5,956 bases of DNA. Origin: Chitinophagales bacterium. GTDB taxonomy: Bacteria; Bacteroidota; Bacteroidia; Chitinophagales; Saprospiraceae. Within the stretch, counting starts at the first letter, position 1. Each line of letters starts with the position of its first letter. The position numbers were made by a program, and so were the translations under genes. Below the pieces are notes generated by a model. The model ran no database searches and was not told where the DNA came from. It saw only the letters and a list, made by a program, of their open reading frames with translations. The stretch is from contig JAAFHQ010000393.1 of assembly GCA_013298445.1 (NCBI GenBank), positions 1 to 5,956 of the forward strand. Reading direction: 5' to 3'. Shown here piece by piece: positions 4,303 through 5,956 of the stretch.

Positions 4303-5956
4303 ATGATCATCCGTTGCGTCCTCCTCCCTATCTGTTTGTGTTTTGCCCTTTGGGGTTTGGCGCAGCCCGTGGCTGCACCCAAATATGAATTTCGCGGGGC
4401 CTGGATTTCTACCGTGATCAACCTGGATTGGCCTACCCGAGGCGCTTCTCCACAACAACAACAGACCGAATTGCTGCGCATTTTTGACGACCTGAAAAAA
4501 GCGGGAGTCAATGCCGTTTTTTTTCAATTGCGCTCCGAGAGTGACGCTTTTTACCAATCTGCCCTCGAGCCCTGGTCCTATTACCTCACAGGCAAACAAG
4601 GGCAAAGCCCTAATCCATTTTGGGATCCACTCCAATTTGCGATCCAGGAAGCCCACAAACGCGGTATGGAATTGCACGCCTGGTTCAACCCCTTCCGGGT
4701 CATCCGCAGCACCAATTCCACTTACCCAAAAGATTCACTACACGTATCTATTCGCCATCCCGAATGGATGATGAATATCAGAAACATCCTACTGCTCGAC
4801 CCAGGCATCCCTGCTGCCCGCCAATACATCATCGATGTGGCCACCGACATTGTCAAGCGGTACGACGTTGACGGGCTACATTACGATGATTATTTTTATC
4901 CCTATGAAGGCATTGGCAATCAGGATACTGCCAGTTTTGCCAAATATGGCAGCGGCATGACCCTCAATGCCTGGCGTGAAGACAACATCAATCGTTTTGT
5001 GCAAGAACTGGGCGCAGCCACTTATGCACTCAAGCCCCTGGTCAAATACGGGGTAAGCCCTTTCGGCATTTGGCGCAGCGGCGTGCCCCCGGGCATTTCC
5101 GGTCTTTCTGGCGCAGATGTCACTTATGGCAACGCCGTGGTGTGGCTGGAAAAACAATGGATCGACTACCTCGCCCCCCAATTGTACTGGAAATTTGGCG
5201 GCAATCAGGACTTTGAAAAACTGGCCAACTGGTGGAAAACCCAAATGAATGGCCGCCACCTCTACCCCGGCATTGCAATTTACCGTGCCGATCCCAGCAC
5301 GGTGGGGTCCGCAGCCTTGTATAGTCCTTCTGAAATTCCCAACCAGATTTATTTCACGCGGCAAAAGGAAATTCCCGGAGTGATCATGTTTCGGGCAGCC
5401 AACCTCTCCCGGCTCAATTCCCATGGCCTGGCGGATTCCCTATGCAACCGCATTTACAGCAATCCGGCCCTGACACCGGTCATGCCGTGGAAACCGTTGG
5501 ATGCCCCCGGTGTGGCCAAAAATCTGCACCTGGTACCTGCTACCAATTCGATCAACCTGAGCTGGAGCGCTCCCGAAGCCAACGAGCGACAAGCCAAGGC
5601 GCGGATGTACGCCATTTACCGGGTACAGGCGGCGAAGGAGCCTTTTTGGTTGTTGGCCATGCAAGAGCCTAAAAATTTATTGGCGGTCACGGGCAGCACT
5701 CAGTACCAGGATCGCAGCATCATTGATGGGCAACAATATTGGTACGCCGTTTCGGCCGTAAGTGGCAATTCGATTGAAAGTTTGCCGAGCTCTTTTGCAC
5801 CGATGAGTACCAAAACCCGGACGATACGTACCGATTTCGGCATCCGTGAGGTTTTTCCCAACCCATTCAACCAACAGTTGCACATTCGGTATTCGATTGG
5901 TGCGCCGGGTACTCTTTCTCTGCGGATTTACAATTCATTAGGGCAAGAAATGGTCA
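4303..5956 (+). CDS. Secreted GHL10/DUF187 glycosidase-like protein with FnIII and T9SS domains, 3' truncated
   Basis: The frame stays open to the window edge, giving 551 complete codons. Residues 1-20 are a signal peptide, probably cut before Gln21. The domain at about 28-370 is the glycosyl-hydrolase-like GHL10 family (DUF187, PF02638), a TIM barrel: FRGAWI (30-35), VNAVFFQLRSESDAFY (69-84), LHAWFNPFRV (124-133), DGLHYDDYFYP (190-200) with its acidic pair Asp195-Asp196, GVSPFGIWR (250-258), and DYLAPQLYW (288-296). E. coli DigH (YddW), a member, cleaves peptidoglycan strands lacking stem peptides, so a cell-wall glycan substrate is possible here but not shown. An FnIII-like module spans about 400-500 (LHLVPATNSINLSWSAP; YWYAVSAVS). 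From 513, VFPNPFN (517-523) and LRIYNSLGQ (540-548) begin a T9SS type A sorting domain, which implies outer-membrane translocation and attachment or release at the cell surface. The start ATG follows an A-rich leader and directly precedes the signal peptide. It lies 63 bases after the Rrf2 gene on the same strand. Confidence 0.9.
   Translation, partial: MIIRCVLLPICLCFALWGLAQPVAAPKYEFRGAWISTVINLDWPTRGASPQQQQTELLRIFDDLKKAGVNAVFFQLRSESDAFYQSALEPWSYYLTGKQGQSPNPFWDPLQFAIQEAHKRGMELHAWFNPFRVIRSTNSTYPKDSLHVSIRHPEWMMNIRNILLLDPGIPAARQYIIDVATDIVKRYDVDGLHYDDYFYPYEGIGNQDTASFAKYGSGMTLNAWREDNINRFVQELGAATYALKPLVKYGVSPFGIWRSGVPPGISGLSGADVTYGNAVVWLEKQWIDYLAPQLYWKFGGNQDFEKLANWWKTQMNGRHLYPGIAIYRADPSTVGSAALYSPSEIPNQIYFTRQKEIPGVIMFRAANLSRLNSHGLADSLCNRIYSNPALTPVMPWKPLDAPGVAKNLHLVPATNSINLSWSAPEANERQAKARMYAIYRVQAAKEPFWLLAMQEPKNLLAVTGSTQYQDRSIIDGQQYWYAVSAVSGNSIESLPSSFAPMSTKTRTIRTDFGIREVFPNPFNQQLHIRYSIGAPGTLSLRIYNSLGQEMV

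Noticed and set aside
4876..5424. A 182-codon minus-strand open frame (and a 129-codon one at 4288-4677) opposite the GHL10 gene
   Set aside because: The plus-strand frame has an unbroken series of GHL10 motifs through both regions; the antisense translations show no family features.

Overview
The window looks like ordinary chromosomal DNA of a Bacteroidota bacterium, probably from the Saprospiria or a related lineage (the lower rank is a guess). The signs are a type IX secretion (T9SS) type A sorting signal beginning at the 3' end, a DUF2911 protein, matches to the Bacteroidota promoter element TAnnTTTG, A/T-rich leaders without clear Shine-Dalgarno motifs, and signal peptides ending Ala|Gln.

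Layout. Bases 1-124 are a low-complexity imperfect inverted repeat built from CACAAAG/CTTTGTG units. A minus-strand gene (171-1310) encodes an exported DUF2911 protein with a TPR-like C-terminus. A 351-base divergent intergenic region (1311-1661) follows. Its left part holds a strong leader hairpin for the DUF2911 gene. Its right part holds two CRP/FNR-type dyads placed upstream of a TAnnTTTG element in front of hemN. hemN (1662-3017) encodes oxygen-independent coproporphyrinogen III dehydrogenase. After about 100 bases with another TAnnTTTG element come two tightly coupled genes: a predicted lipoprotein with a class I SAM-methyltransferase fold (3119-3823) and a four-cysteine Rrf2-family regulator (3823-4239), sharing one base in TAATG. 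The last gene (4303 to the window end, truncated) encodes a secreted GHL10/DUF187 glycosidase-like protein with an FnIII-like module and the start of a T9SS sorting domain.

How the genes may work together. hemN needs low oxygen and a [4Fe-4S] cluster, and Rrf2 proteins often sense Fe-S clusters, NO or redox state, so the centre of the window has a plausible redox or anaerobic theme. The CRP/FNR-like sites in front of hemN fit this. The envelope proteins on either side (DUF2911-TPR and GHL10-T9SS) have no evident functional link to it. I see no mobile element, CRISPR array, RNA gene or defence system. The most interesting points are the spacing of the hemN operator pair, the methyltransferase domain behind a lipobox, and the translational coupling of that gene to an Rrf2 regulator.
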